The notes under the pieces: model-generated | The model's input: only the letters and a program-made list of their open reading frames with translations | Databases searched by the model: none | What the model was told of the DNA's origin: nothing | Program-made: the position numbers and the translations under genes | Assembly: GCA_017305195.1 (NCBI GenBank) | Contig: JAFKMU010000047.1 | Span: forward strand, 227,391 to 291,390 | Length of the DNA stretch: 64,000 nucleotides | Direction: 5' to 3' | Origin: Verrucomicrobiota bacterium | GTDB lineage: Bacteria > Verrucomicrobiota > Verrucomicrobiia > Chthoniobacterales > Terrimicrobiaceae | In this document: positions 19,235-27,157 of the stretch, piece after piece | Layout of the letters: the number at the start of each line of letters is the position of its first letter | How positions within the stretch are numbered: position 1 is the first letter of the stretch

Positions 19235-19803
19235 ACGCATTCCGCACCGACCAAGAATTTTTCCTCGACCCGCAGCGGTGCATCGGGTGCCACGCCTGTG
19301 AAATGGCCTGCGCCGAATGCGAGACCAACGGCCAGCTTCCCATGATCCATGTGGACTACGTGGATCGCTACTTCACGCCACAAACCTCCGTGCAGATTTG
19401 CATGCATTGCGAAGATCCCGTTTGCGCCAAGGTTTGCCCAGCCGTGGCCATCGAAAAGGATGAATACGGCATCGTTCACACCGCCAAGACCGATCGCTGC
19501 ATAGCGTGCTCAAATTGCGTGAACGCCTGTCCCTTCGGAGTTCCCCGCAAGATCCAGCCGATGGATCTGATGGTGAAATGCAACATGTGTTACGACCGCA
19601 CCAGCGCGGGCAAAAAACCCATGTGCGCCACCGTCTGCCCCAGCGGCGCGCTTTTCTACGGAACTCGCGAGGAAATGACCCGCAAACGTCCTAACAGCTC
19701 GCCGGTGAACTCTTTCAAATTCGGCAAACAAACCGTGAAAACCCGCGTCAACATCATGATGCCCAAAGGAGCCACCGAACTGGTGGTTGATGACAGTGAA
19801 TAA
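19231..19803 (+). CDS. 4Fe-4S ferredoxin-type electron transfer subunit
   Basis: A 190-residue protein with four cysteine clusters like DmsB/NrfC/HybA subunits: [40 protein letters not shown] and CNMCYDR with CATVCP. I use the ATG at 19231, which overlaps the TGA of the catalytic gene (ATGA); another ATG at 19219 is in frame. It should pass electrons to the molybdoenzyme. There is no export signal, in line with a cytoplasmic complex. The last codons overlap the start of the Rieske gene. Confidence 0.92.
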   Translation: MNAFRTDQEFFLDPQRCIGCHACEMACAECETNGQLPMIHVDYVDRYFTPQTSVQICMHCEDPVCAKVCPAVAIEKDEYGIVHTAKTDRCIACSNCVNACPFGVPRKIQPMDLMVKCNMCYDRTSAGKKPMCATVCPSGALFYGTREEMTRKRPNSSPVNSFKFGKQTVKTRVNIMMPKGATELVVDDSE

Positions 19804-20320
19804 TCCCACCCTTCCTCCGAAATCCGCGCCTGAAGTGGATTTTCCCATCGACCGCGTCGAGGCCGAACACGTCTCGCGCCGCGAGTTTGCCAAGTTCCTC
19901 TGCCTCGTCTCCGCCGGCATGGCGGTGGGCAGCGGCTGGGTGGCGATCAAGGACAAGATCGTCCCGCCCTTCCGCATAAAAGGCGAAGTGTTTGTGTGCA
20001 AAACCATCGACGTCGTTCGCGGCGGCACTCATCCGTTCACCGTCGAAGGGTCGCACATTCCTTTCATCCTCATCCATCTCAACGACGGTTCCTTTCGCGC
20101 CTACGAACAAAAATGCACCCACCTCTCCTGCGCGGTTTATTATTCCCCCGACCACAACAAGATCGAATGTCCATGCCACCACGGATTTTTCGACGCCTCC
20201 ACGGGGGCCGTGCTCCAGGGGCCGCCGCCGCGTCCGCTGCCGCACTTGGAGGTCGTCATCCGCAATAATGACATTTTTGTGCGTGAACCGCAGGAACATG
20301 AGCCCGCCAAACACGCCTGA
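19790..20320 (+). CDS. Rieske [2Fe-2S] protein with Tat-like membrane anchor
   Basis: A 176-residue protein. The cluster ligands are clear: CTHLSC and CPCHHG at about residues 109-130. Near the N-terminus [20 protein letters not shown] is a twin-arginine-like motif and hydrophobic anchor, as in the Rieske subunit of bc complexes. The ATG at 19790 lies inside the end of the ferredoxin gene (overlap of 14 bases), so translation is coupled. A Rieske subunit is not part of classical Nar or Nap enzymes. Here it may link quinol or a periplasmic donor to the complex, which is inference. Confidence 0.9.
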   Translation: MTVNNPTLPPKSAPEVDFPIDRVEAEHVSRREFAKFLCLVSAGMAVGSGWVAIKDKIVPPFRIKGEVFVCKTIDVVRGGTHPFTVEGSHIPFILIHLNDGSFRAYEQKCTHLSCAVYYSPDHNKIECPCHHGFFDASTGAVLQGPPPRPLPHLEVVIRNNDIFVREPQEHEPAKHA

Positions 20321-20323
20321 CCC

Positions 20324-21832
20324 ATGAGCAATTTTCGCAACGCCCAAATCCAGGCGCATCCCTCCAAAACGAACACCCTCTCGCTGGGCATCATTTGCGT
20401 GCTCGTGTTGGTGCTCATCATGCAAATCTGGCTGCTCACCGCCGCCCTCAACGAGTCCCTCAATGGCAACAACGCCGTCAAATGGCCCGCTTTCTGGGCC
20501 TCTGTGGTTTTGTTTTTTAGCGGTGCCGCTCTCATCCGCTATCTTCCCGGACCCATCCGCCTCCCGGTGCGCCCGACTGTGAAGGAAAGCTTCCGCAATG
20601 CCCCGCTCGCCTGGCGCACCCTGGCTATTAGCGCCGTGTCGCTCGCGCTGGCGTTCGCAGTATGGTTCATGTGGTCGGCCATTCCCCTGCGGCTCAACAA
20701 AGCGGGCTTCGACCTCTCCCGTCAGCAGCTCTTCTGGCTCACCGCCACGCCCGTTTTGCTCGGCTCGTTGCTGCGCATTCCCTACGGGCTGATCGTCTCC
20801 ACCTTTGGCAGCCGGAAAAGTTTCGCGGCGGTTACCCTGGCCCTGGCATTGCCTTGTCTGGCCACGGGTTTTGCCGTGATGAACCCGGCGACACCGTATT
20901 GGGTGCTGCTCGCCTGCGCCGCCCTCACCGGCATCGCCGGGGCGAACTTCGCAACCTCGATGGGCGTGGTGAATCTGTGGTTCCCCAAACAGGCACAGGG
21001 CACCGCCCTCGGCATCAACGGCCTCGGAAACTTCGGCGTCACCATCGCGCAATTTGCCATCCCGCTCGTCATCGGGTTTTCCTTCCTAAATCCCGGCACG
21101 TCCGCTGCGGCACAACCCGCAATGCACCTGGAAAATGCCGCCTTCCTCTGGATTCCGTTCGTCCTCCTCTGTACTGCGCTCATCTGGTTCGGCACGAAGG
21201 ATTTTCCCACCGAACCCAAATCCTTCGCCTCGCAGTTGGTGGCCGGGAAACGCCTGCACACATGGGTGCTTTCGACGCTGTATTTCCTCACCTTCGGCTG
21301 CTTTGTCGCCATGGGCGCGTCGCTGCCGCTGATCATTCAATCCATCTTTGCCGATGCCCCGGGGGGCGCGCCCAATCCCCTGATCTTTGCCCCGCTCGCT
21401 GCCGCCGTGGCCACCATCATGCGTCCCGCTGGCGGATGGCTCGCTGACAAAGCCGGCGCCGGACTTATCACCTCGATCTCGCTGGGCACGATGGCCCTTG
21501 GCGGGTTCAGCCTTTCGGCCTTCACCAAGGCGGACCAATTCCCCGGCTTCTTCACCTTCATTCTCCTGATCTGCGCCGCCGCCGGGCTCGGCAATGGCAG
21601 CGTGTTTAAAATCATTCCTCAGGTTCTGCCCAAGGAAGCTGGCGCGGCCATCGGCATTGTGAGCTGCCTCGGCGCGCTCGGCGGATTTTTCCCGCCCCTG
21701 CTTCTCGGCTGGACGATGGACCACCACGGTGGTCCCGCCCTCGCCTACTGCGCCATGGCCGTTTTTGCCCTCCTCTGCCTCGGCCTCAACGGCTGGTTCT
21801 ACCACCGCGCCAATTCCGAATCGCACTGCTGA
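20324..21832 (+). CDS. narK: NarK-type nitrate/nitrite transporter with an extra N-terminal two-helix domain
   Basis: A 502-residue protein. Residues about 95-500 are a major facilitator of the nitrate/nitrite porter group, with GIAGANFATSMGVVNLWFPK and GLGNGSVFKIIPQ, typical of NarK signature regions. The first about 75 residues add two membrane helices, with MQIWLLTAALNESLNG between them. They resemble small stand-alone membrane proteins (DUF6755-like) that I know from similar clusters, so this looks like a gene fusion. It would import nitrate and/or export nitrite for the enzyme encoded just upstream. Confidence 0.88.
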   Translation: MSNFRNAQIQAHPSKTNTLSLGIICVLVLVLIMQIWLLTAALNESLNGNNAVKWPAFWASVVLFFSGAALIRYLPGPIRLPVRPTVKESFRNAPLAWRTLAISAVSLALAFAVWFMWSAIPLRLNKAGFDLSRQQLFWLTATPVLLGSLLRIPYGLIVSTFGSRKSFAAVTLALALPCLATGFAVMNPATPYWVLLACAALTGIAGANFATSMGVVNLWFPKQAQGTALGINGLGNFGVTIAQFAIPLVIGFSFLNPGTSAAAQPAMHLENAAFLWIPFVLLCTALIWFGTKDFPTEPKSFASQLVAGKRLHTWVLSTLYFLTFGCFVAMGASLPLIIQSIFADAPGGAPNPLIFAPLAAAVATIMRPAGGWLADKAGAGLITSISLGTMALGGFSLSAFTKADQFPGFFTFILLICAAAGLGNGSVFKIIPQVLPKEAGAAIGIVSCLGALGGFFPPLLLGWTMDHHGGPALAYCAMAVFALLCLGLNGWFYHRANSESHC

Positions 21833-21834
21833 GC

Positions 21835-22296
21835 ATGACCGAAACCACCACTCTTCCCGACCTCGCCAGCCGCGCCGACATCATCCGGCTCGTGGATCGC
21901 TTCTACGACCGCGTCCGCGCGGACGCCACCCTCGGGCCGATCTTCGACGGCATCGCGAAGGTGAACTGGGAAAAGCACCTGCCGAAACTTTACGACTTCT
22001 GGGATACCGTGCTTTTCCGGGCCAACACCTTCCGTGGAGACCTGATCGGTGCCCATGCGCAACTCATCCCCGCCGCAGGCATGGGACAGGAACTCTTCGA
22101 CCATTGGCTGACCCTATTCCGCACAACCGTCGCCGAGAATTTTTCCGGCCCCAAAGCCGGGCACATCGTGCGCTGCGCCGAGGACATGGCGAACGTCATC
22201 TACAGCAAGATACACCAAGTTCCAGACCCGCGCTTCGACCCCGCCAAACTGACCCCCGAGCAGCGCGCCCGCTACGCCACCTATCGCAACAAATGA
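21835..22296 (+). CDS. Group III truncated haemoglobin
   Basis: A 153-residue globin of the truncated 2-on-2 type. LVDRFYDRVRADATLGPIF, WEKHLPKLYDFWDTVLF and FRGDLIGAHAQL fit group III members such as Campylobacter Ctb, with the proximal histidine in the HFDH-like region (ELFDHWLTLF). Such globins bind NO and O2 and are linked to nitrosative stress. The ATG lies 2 bases after the narK stop, and the stop codon overlaps the next gene, so it belongs to the nitrate operon. Confidence 0.88.
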   Translation: MTETTTLPDLASRADIIRLVDRFYDRVRADATLGPIFDGIAKVNWEKHLPKLYDFWDTVLFRANTFRGDLIGAHAQLIPAAGMGQELFDHWLTLFRTTVAENFSGPKAGHIVRCAEDMANVIYSKIHQVPDPRFDPAKLTPEQRARYATYRNK

Positions 22297-23024
22297 AGGC
22301 GAACCCGGGAGGGGAGTCCCGCAACACAGCGATCATTTATTCCCTGCGACGGGCTTCCATCTTTGACGGGCTTCCCGAGGAGGACTTGGCGCAGGTTGCG
22401 GGGTACGCTTCGCTCAAATCGCTTGCCAAAGGGGAATATTTGTTCCGGGAAGACGACCCTGCGTGCGGATTTTATGTGGTGAGGCGAGGCATCATCAATG
22501 TTCATCGCGTGTCCGCCGATGGCCGTGAACAGGTCATCCATCTTTTCCGAGTCGGCGAATCGCTGGCCGAAGCCGCCCTTGCGGGCGATCGAGGCTATCC
22601 GGCGGACGCTCGGGCGGTCGTGACTAGCGAGGTTATTTTCATTCCGAAAAAAGAATTTTTTGACCATCAGCGCGAGCGGAACGATTTGGCTTGGCGGATG
22701 CTGTCGTCGCTCAGCGTGCATCTTCGCTCCCTGGTCTCTTCCTTGGAGAGCCTCAAACTCAAGGACACCGAAACGCGTTTCCTGCACTGGATCCTCCGCC
22801 GCTGCCCTAAGCCGCCTGATTCCACGAGCATTACCATCGAAATCGGTATGTCAAAGGCTGCTCTTGCTGGCGAACTCGGTGCCCGCCAGGAAACTCTCTC
22901 CCGCATTTTCGCTCGGTTTCGCGATACCGGTCAAATCGGGATCCAAGGCACAAGTCTGCTGATTCGAAATCCCTCCGCGCTGCACCGGCTGTTTGAAAAC
23001 AACGTCGGCGGGAGGGACATTTGA
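22293..23024 (+). CDS. Crp/Fnr family transcriptional regulator (Dnr/Nnr-like), copy 1
   Basis: A 243-residue protein starting at an ATG that overlaps the globin stop (ATGA). An N-terminal cyclic-nucleotide-type beta barrel (about 20-140, YLFREDDPACGFYVVRRG) is followed by a dimer helix and a C-terminal helix-turn-helix (MSKAALAGELGARQETLSRIFARF). It has none of the clustered N-terminal cysteines of Fnr, so a haem- or NO-type sensor like Dnr is more likely. A close paralogue is encoded at 37485. Target boxes of the Fnr/Dnr type occur at 34768, 37414 and 38254. Confidence 0.88.
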   Translation: MKANPGGESRNTAIIYSLRRASIFDGLPEEDLAQVAGYASLKSLAKGEYLFREDDPACGFYVVRRGIINVHRVSADGREQVIHLFRVGESLAEAALAGDRGYPADARAVVTSEVIFIPKKEFFDHQRERNDLAWRMLSSLSVHLRSLVSSLESLKLKDTETRFLHWILRRCPKPPDSTSITIEIGMSKAALAGELGARQETLSRIFARFRDTGQIGIQGTSLLIRNPSALHRLFENNVGGRDI

Positions 23025-23099
23025 GCCCGAACCGCCTTCAAAAAGAGAGATTAAATGTCAAGGGTGTTGGGGCGTGTCTTTTGGCTGATTTTCTTCACG

Positions 23100-24248
23100 C
23101 TAATGCAAATAGCACCCCGGGTCTTCCGCCCATGGGTCGCCGAAGCGCTGCCAAGCCCGCACACGGAAGCCTCCGCCGCACCATTTAAAATCCGGGCATC
23201 TCTCGCATTTGCCACTGACCGGACGCGGTGAGGTGCGCAAGCCGCGCAAGACCGGATCCTGGCTTTCCGTCCAGATGCGGCTGAAGCGTTCGGTTTTCAC
23301 ATTGCCGAGCGTCAGGGACTGCCAGAACTGGTCAGGGTGGACATTGCCTTGCGTGTCAATATTGGCCAGGCTGACTCCGGAACCGTGCGCCCCGCCGCCA
23401 TTCCATTCGATGAGTTCGCGAGCGGGGGCGTAGCGCGGCGATTGGCGCTCTTCCAAACGATGCAGCAGGTAGGCGCCATCCGCCGGTTGGTCCACGGTAA
23501 GAACTTCTTTGGTGATACCCCGGCGGTGCCAATCTTCGACGCGGTCCATGATGGTATCCAAAGCCTGCCTGGTTTCTTCCGGTCGCAGGAGGGCGAGATT
23601 GGCCCCTCGTCCGCTGTAGACCAAATGATAAAAGCACACTCGGTCAATACCCTCGGCCTCGATGAAATCAAGGATGCCTCCGAGGTCGTTCACCGTGGGG
23701 CGGCTGAGCGTAAGGCGCAGACCGACTTTTTGCCCGGCGGTTTTGCAATGACGAAATGCGGCCACGGCTTTATCAAAAGCTCCGGTTTTGCCCCGGAAGT
23801 GATCATGCGTCGCACCGATGCCATCAAGAGATATGCCGACATACGCGAAACCAATCTCGCACAAACGGCAGGCGGCATCCGCATCAATGAGTGTGCCATT
23901 GGTGGAAAGCGTAAGGCGCAGTCCGGCGGTTTTAGCTGCTTCGGCCAGATTGTAAAAAAGGGGATGAACCATCGGTTCGCCACCGGAGAACAGCAGAGCA
24001 GGGATGCCGAATCCCGCGAGGTCATCGACCACATCCATCATTTGGGACCAATCGAGTTCTCCCGGATAAACCCGGGACTCGGAATCGGAGTAGCAATGCA
24101 GGCAACGCAGGTTGCAACGGCGGGTGATATTCCACACGACGACCGGTTTCCGCGTGGAAGCGGAAGCGGGGGCCCCGTGGCCGCGTCCGTAACGGAGCGC
24201 ATCAGCAGGCTGGGGAACATCACAGAGGAGGCGGGTGAGATTAAGCAT
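23100..24248 (-). CDS. nirJ: NirJ-like radical SAM/SPASM protein
   Basis: A 382-residue protein. The radical SAM motif is CNLRCLHC at about residues 45-52, preceded by KPVVVWNITRR, the usual beginning of NirJ. The C-terminal SPASM-type cysteines are CERCPDFKWCGGG and the final Cys in DPGCYLH. NirJ removes propionate side chains in haem d1 synthesis; the related AhbC/AhbD act in alternative haem synthesis. No nirS or other d1 genes are visible, so the tetrapyrrole made is uncertain. Its start overlaps the end of the second radical SAM gene by 8 bases. Confidence 0.82.
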   Translation of the reverse strand: MLNLTRLLCDVPQPADALRYGRGHGAPASASTRKPVVVWNITRRCNLRCLHCYSDSESRVYPGELDWSQMMDVVDDLAGFGIPALLFSGGEPMVHPLFYNLAEAAKTAGLRLTLSTNGTLIDADAACRLCEIGFAYVGISLDGIGATHDHFRGKTGAFDKAVAAFRHCKTAGQKVGLRLTLSRPTVNDLGGILDFIEAEGIDRVCFYHLVYSGRGANLALLRPEETRQALDTIMDRVEDWHRRGITKEVLTVDQPADGAYLLHRLEERQSPRYAPARELIEWNGGGAHGSGVSLANIDTQGNVHPDQFWQSLTLGNVKTERFSRIWTESQDPVLRGLRTSPRPVSGKCERCPDFKWCGGGFRVRAWQRFGDPWAEDPGCYLH

Positions 24249-25329
24249 GGGAGAGAGCGGGTTGCCGTTTGGGTTGGTAGGTGCAGAGAGGCTCGGAGCC
24301 GAGGTAATCGCCGGTCATGGCATGGGCGCGGGCGCGAGAACCGCCGCAGAGACTGCGAAACTCGCAGTAGCCACATTTGCCGGAAAATTCATCCTCGCGG
24401 CGCAGGGCCTGAAAAATCGGGGAATCGCGATAAATCTCGAGCAACTCGCCCGCGCGCACGTTCCCGGCCGAAAAGGGAAGAAACCCGCTGGGATAAACAT
24501 CGCCGGTGTGGGAAACAAAAACAAAGCCGCGTCCGTCATTGACCCCGACCGGTGGCAGGGGGGCTCGAATGCCGGCTGCCGCGTTGCGTTGTGCCACCAC
24601 GCGCCGATGGTGCTGCCCCTCGGTGGTTTTGATGTCGAAGGGAACCAACCGGGCCGTTTCCCAGAGCTGATGAAACAGCTCCTCCATTTCCTCGCCGGTG
24701 AGAAGGTCGTCCATGGTGGCGCGTCCGGTTGGCACAAGCTGAAACACGCTCCACAGCACCGGCTTCACCTCGATCACGGCGTCCACCATGCGCTCGTAAT
24801 CAGCAATGTTTTGCCGGGTGAAGGTGGTATTGATCTGCAATTCGATCCCGGCGGCTCGAATCTTTTCCGCCGCCAGCATGGTCCAATCCCACGTTCCGCG
24901 AATCCCGCGAAACGCGTCGTGGGCTTCGGGAGTGGCTCCATCCAAACTGAGAGAAATCCTCCGCACGCCCGCCTCGCGAAAGGAATCCAGATCGGCGGCC
25001 AAGAAACGGGGCGTGGCACTCGGGCTGAGCGCCACGCGAAGGCCCGCAGCAGAAGCTTTCCGCACGAGCAGCAACAAGTCCACGCGCTCCATGGGATCCC
25101 CGCCGGTAATGACAAACACGGCCGGATCGGCCCGGGCAATTTGCTTGATGAGGTCGAGACTTTCGGTGTGCGTTAACTCCCCGGGCACCGCACAGGGCAT
25201 GGCTTCGGCACGACAATGACGGCAGGCAAGCGCACAGGCTCGGGTCACTTCCCAAATGACGATCATGGGTGCCTCGGCAAGGCTTTTTCGTCCGATGGAT
25301 GGACGGAAAAACGGTGGGGTCAATTTCAT
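24241..25329 (-). CDS. AhbD/NirJ-like radical SAM/SPASM protein (TIGR04053-like)
   Basis: A 362-residue protein with the radical SAM motif CALACRHC at about residues 32-39, after APMIVIWEVTRA. The C-terminal auxiliary cluster region is CGYCEFRSLCGGSRARAHAMTGD followed by the cysteine in EPLCTYQP. This resembles the TIGR04053 family and AhbD, the haem synthase of the siroheme route. It is the first gene of a two-gene operon with the NirJ-like gene and is read divergently from the NnrS genes. Both radical SAM proteins probably act in sequence on one tetrapyrrole. Confidence 0.82.
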   Translation of the reverse strand: MKLTPPFFRPSIGRKSLAEAPMIVIWEVTRACALACRHCRAEAMPCAVPGELTHTESLDLIKQIARADPAVFVITGGDPMERVDLLLLVRKASAAGLRVALSPSATPRFLAADLDSFREAGVRRISLSLDGATPEAHDAFRGIRGTWDWTMLAAEKIRAAGIELQINTTFTRQNIADYERMVDAVIEVKPVLWSVFQLVPTGRATMDDLLTGEEMEELFHQLWETARLVPFDIKTTEGQHHRRVVAQRNAAAGIRAPLPPVGVNDGRGFVFVSHTGDVYPSGFLPFSAGNVRAGELLEIYRDSPIFQALRREDEFSGKCGYCEFRSLCGGSRARAHAMTGDYLGSEPLCTYQPKRQPALSHA

Positions 25330-25360
25330 CGAAATGAGAAAATATTCAGACGATGCGCGA

Positions 25361-25427
25361 AATCAAGACAGTGTTTTCTTGATTTATTAAGAAATTGGGT
25401 TTTTCATTGTTCATCGGGCGGATGAAC
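25361..25427. promoter_or_regulatory. Divergent control region with two palindromes
   Basis: Between the radical SAM operon (minus) and the NnrS operon (plus) lies AATCAAGA-N8-TCTTGATT (25361-25384), a perfect inverted repeat with 8-bp arms. A second, GTTCATC-N5-GATGAAC, lies at 25409-25427. The 11-mer TTTCTTGATTT at 25375-25385 also occurs upstream of the RIC gene. A proper TTGAT-N4-ATCAA box is absent, which suggests a regulator other than Crp/Fnr here. Confidence 0.45.
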
Positions 25428-25450
25428 CCGCCGCCGGGAAAATCAATCTT

Positions 25451-25777
25451 GTGAACCAAATCGACCGCTTTTCGCGCAGTATTCTCCCCTCAATGGGGTT
25501 TGCCGTGTTGGGGCTTTTTAGTTTTGGGCTGGCCTGCGCGGTTTTACTGGTGCGCTCCGATGCGTTGACGGGAGATCCGGTGCGGGGATTGGTGTTGGCC
25601 CTGACGCATCTGATTACGCTGGGGTGGATCGGGTCACTTCTCTTTGCGGGGGCGTATTTATTTGGTCCGGTTTTGGTGAGAGCACCGTTGTGGAGCGAGC
25701 GACTGCCTCTGGTCATCGGTGCGTTTCTTGTTGCCCTTGTGAGTTTCTTCCGCAGCCGCTCCGGCTCGTCCCAATGA
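25451..25777 (+). CDS. Small membrane protein paired with NnrS
   Basis: A 108-residue protein starting at GTG. It has three hydrophobic segments (GFAVLGLFSFGLACAVLLV, ALTHLITLGWIGSLLFAGAY, PLVIGAFLVALVSFF). The HLITLGW motif resembles haem-binding loop regions in NnrS-like and oxidase-like membrane proteins, but this is weak. Its TGA overlaps the ATG of the nnrS gene, so the two are made together. I do not recognise the family; it may be a short partner or a shortened relative of NnrS-associated membrane proteins. Confidence 0.6.
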   Translation: MNQIDRFSRSILPSMGFAVLGLFSFGLACAVLLVRSDALTGDPVRGLVLALTHLITLGWIGSLLFAGAYLFGPVLVRAPLWSERLPLVIGAFLVALVSFFRSRSGSSQ

Positions 25778-27054
25778 TGCCCGCAGAGTCCATGAGTACA
25801 ACCCAACTGGCAAACCCGGCGGAGACAGCCCGCCGGTGCAATAAATCCAATCGCGCTGCCCGAAAGGCTGCAGCAGGCTCCTTTTGGCGACTCGTCGCGG
25901 CGGGGGAACCATTCCGCCTGCTTTTTCCGCTTGGCACACTGATCGGGATTTATGGCGTCCTCATGTGGCCGCTCTTTATTTGGAACGTGACGGGAACATA
26001 CCCTGGGCAAATCCACGCCCGCATCATGATCGAGGGGTTCCTCACTTCATTTGTGATTGGATTCTTGGGTACGGCCCTTCCACGGCTATTGGAAGTGCCA
26101 AAAATGACGTGGATGGAAACTCTGGGTTTTGCCGTTGCGGTCATTGGAACAGTTATTTTGCACGCTTGCGGGGCAACCATGTGGGGCGACCAGTTGTTTT
26201 TCTTCACCATTTGCACACTGCTGTTTTTGCTCGGGACAAGAGCACTGCTGTTTCGCAAGGACAACCCACCGCCAGCTTTTGTCCTCGTAGCCGTCGGGAT
26301 GCTCTGTGCGCTGTTTGGGTCGGGTGTGCAGGTAGTCAGCAGCGTGAGTGCTACGGCCCTGCCAGAGTGGTGCTTTCCGTTGAGTAAGCTGCTGCTCTAT
26401 CAAGGCTTTCTGCTCTTCCCGATCATGGGCATCGGGGCGTTTTTGCTGCCACGATTTTTCGGGCTGCCCAATCGCCAAAGTTTTCCCGAGTCGCTCGTAC
26501 TGAGTCCCGAATGGAAGCGCGGGGCTGTTTTTGCGCTTCTCTGCGGCGGAATGGTCATGGCGGGGTTTGTTATGGAAGCACAGGGAGATCCGCATTGGGG
26601 CAACGGTCTGCGGTCTGCGGGGATTCTGATTTATTTCCTGCGCGAGGTGCCGGTGCATCAGGCCGGCTTTGGCGGCGGCTCGCTGGCGTTGGGACTGCGA
26701 CTGGCTCTGCTTTCGATTCCGAGTGCTTATGCGCTGATGGCCATCTGGCCGGAGCAAACTTTCTCTTTGCTCCACCTGCTCTTAATTACTGGATTCAGCC
26801 TGCTGACCTTCATCGTGGCGAGCCGGGTGGTGCTTGGACATAGCGGCCAATCCGCGCGATTTCGTGCCACGATCTGGCCGGTGCTCATCATGACGTCCTT
26901 GGTGGCCTTGGCCATGTTGACCCGGGTCTCGGCGGATTGGATGCCGGCCATGCGCATGAGCCATTACGGATATGCGGCAGTGAGCTGGGTGCTCGGCGTG
27001 GTAATTTGGGCGGTGGCGATCCTGCCAGGAGTGCGTCGTGCGGATGAGGAGTAA
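25774..27054 (+). CDS. nnrS: NnrS family haem-copper membrane protein
   Basis: A 426-residue protein with about twelve membrane helices. AAGEPFRLLFPLGTLIGIYG and HARIMIEGFLTSFVIGFLGTALPRL are typical NnrS sequences, and conserved histidines (IHARIMIEG, VILHACGA, FSLLHLLLITGFS) may bind metal or haem. NnrS proteins relieve nitrosative stress and are controlled by NO regulators in many denitrifiers. The ATG at 25774 overlaps the stop of the small membrane gene. A truncated second copy lies at 39590 beside hmp. Confidence 0.9.
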   Translation: MMPAESMSTTQLANPAETARRCNKSNRAARKAAAGSFWRLVAAGEPFRLLFPLGTLIGIYGVLMWPLFIWNVTGTYPGQIHARIMIEGFLTSFVIGFLGTALPRLLEVPKMTWMETLGFAVAVIGTVILHACGATMWGDQLFFFTICTLLFLLGTRALLFRKDNPPPAFVLVAVGMLCALFGSGVQVVSSVSATALPEWCFPLSKLLLYQGFLLFPIMGIGAFLLPRFFGLPNRQSFPESLVLSPEWKRGAVFALLCGGMVMAGFVMEAQGDPHWGNGLRSAGILIYFLREVPVHQAGFGGGSLALGLRLALLSIPSAYALMAIWPEQTFSLLHLLLITGFSLLTFIVASRVVLGHSGQSARFRATIWPVLIMTSLVALAMLTRVSADWMPAMRMSHYGYAAVSWVLGVVIWAVAILPGVRRADEE

Positions 27055-27145
27055 CCGCAGAGGCGCAGGAGTACGATTAGGATTGGGATTCTGTTATTCG
27101 GAGAACTTAACAAAAACCACAAAAATTCTCTGCGCCTCTGTGGTT
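27053..27145. repeat. Inverted repeat after nnrS
   Basis: AACCGCAGAGGCGCAG (27053-27068) and CTGCGCCTCTGTGGTT (27130-27145) are reverse complements with one mismatch, enclosing about 60 AT-rich bases. The left arm starts inside the nnrS stop codon. The CGCAGAGGCGCAG word is one I associate with dispersed palindromic elements; here it could act as a terminator between nnrS and the molybdenum cofactor genes. Confidence 0.5.
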
Positions 27146-27157
27146 TAATTTTTCAGG

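Noticed and set aside
25379..25392. TTGATTTATTAAGA as an Fnr/Dnr box before the NnrS operon
   Set aside because: Only the left half matches; the right half has one of five consensus bases.
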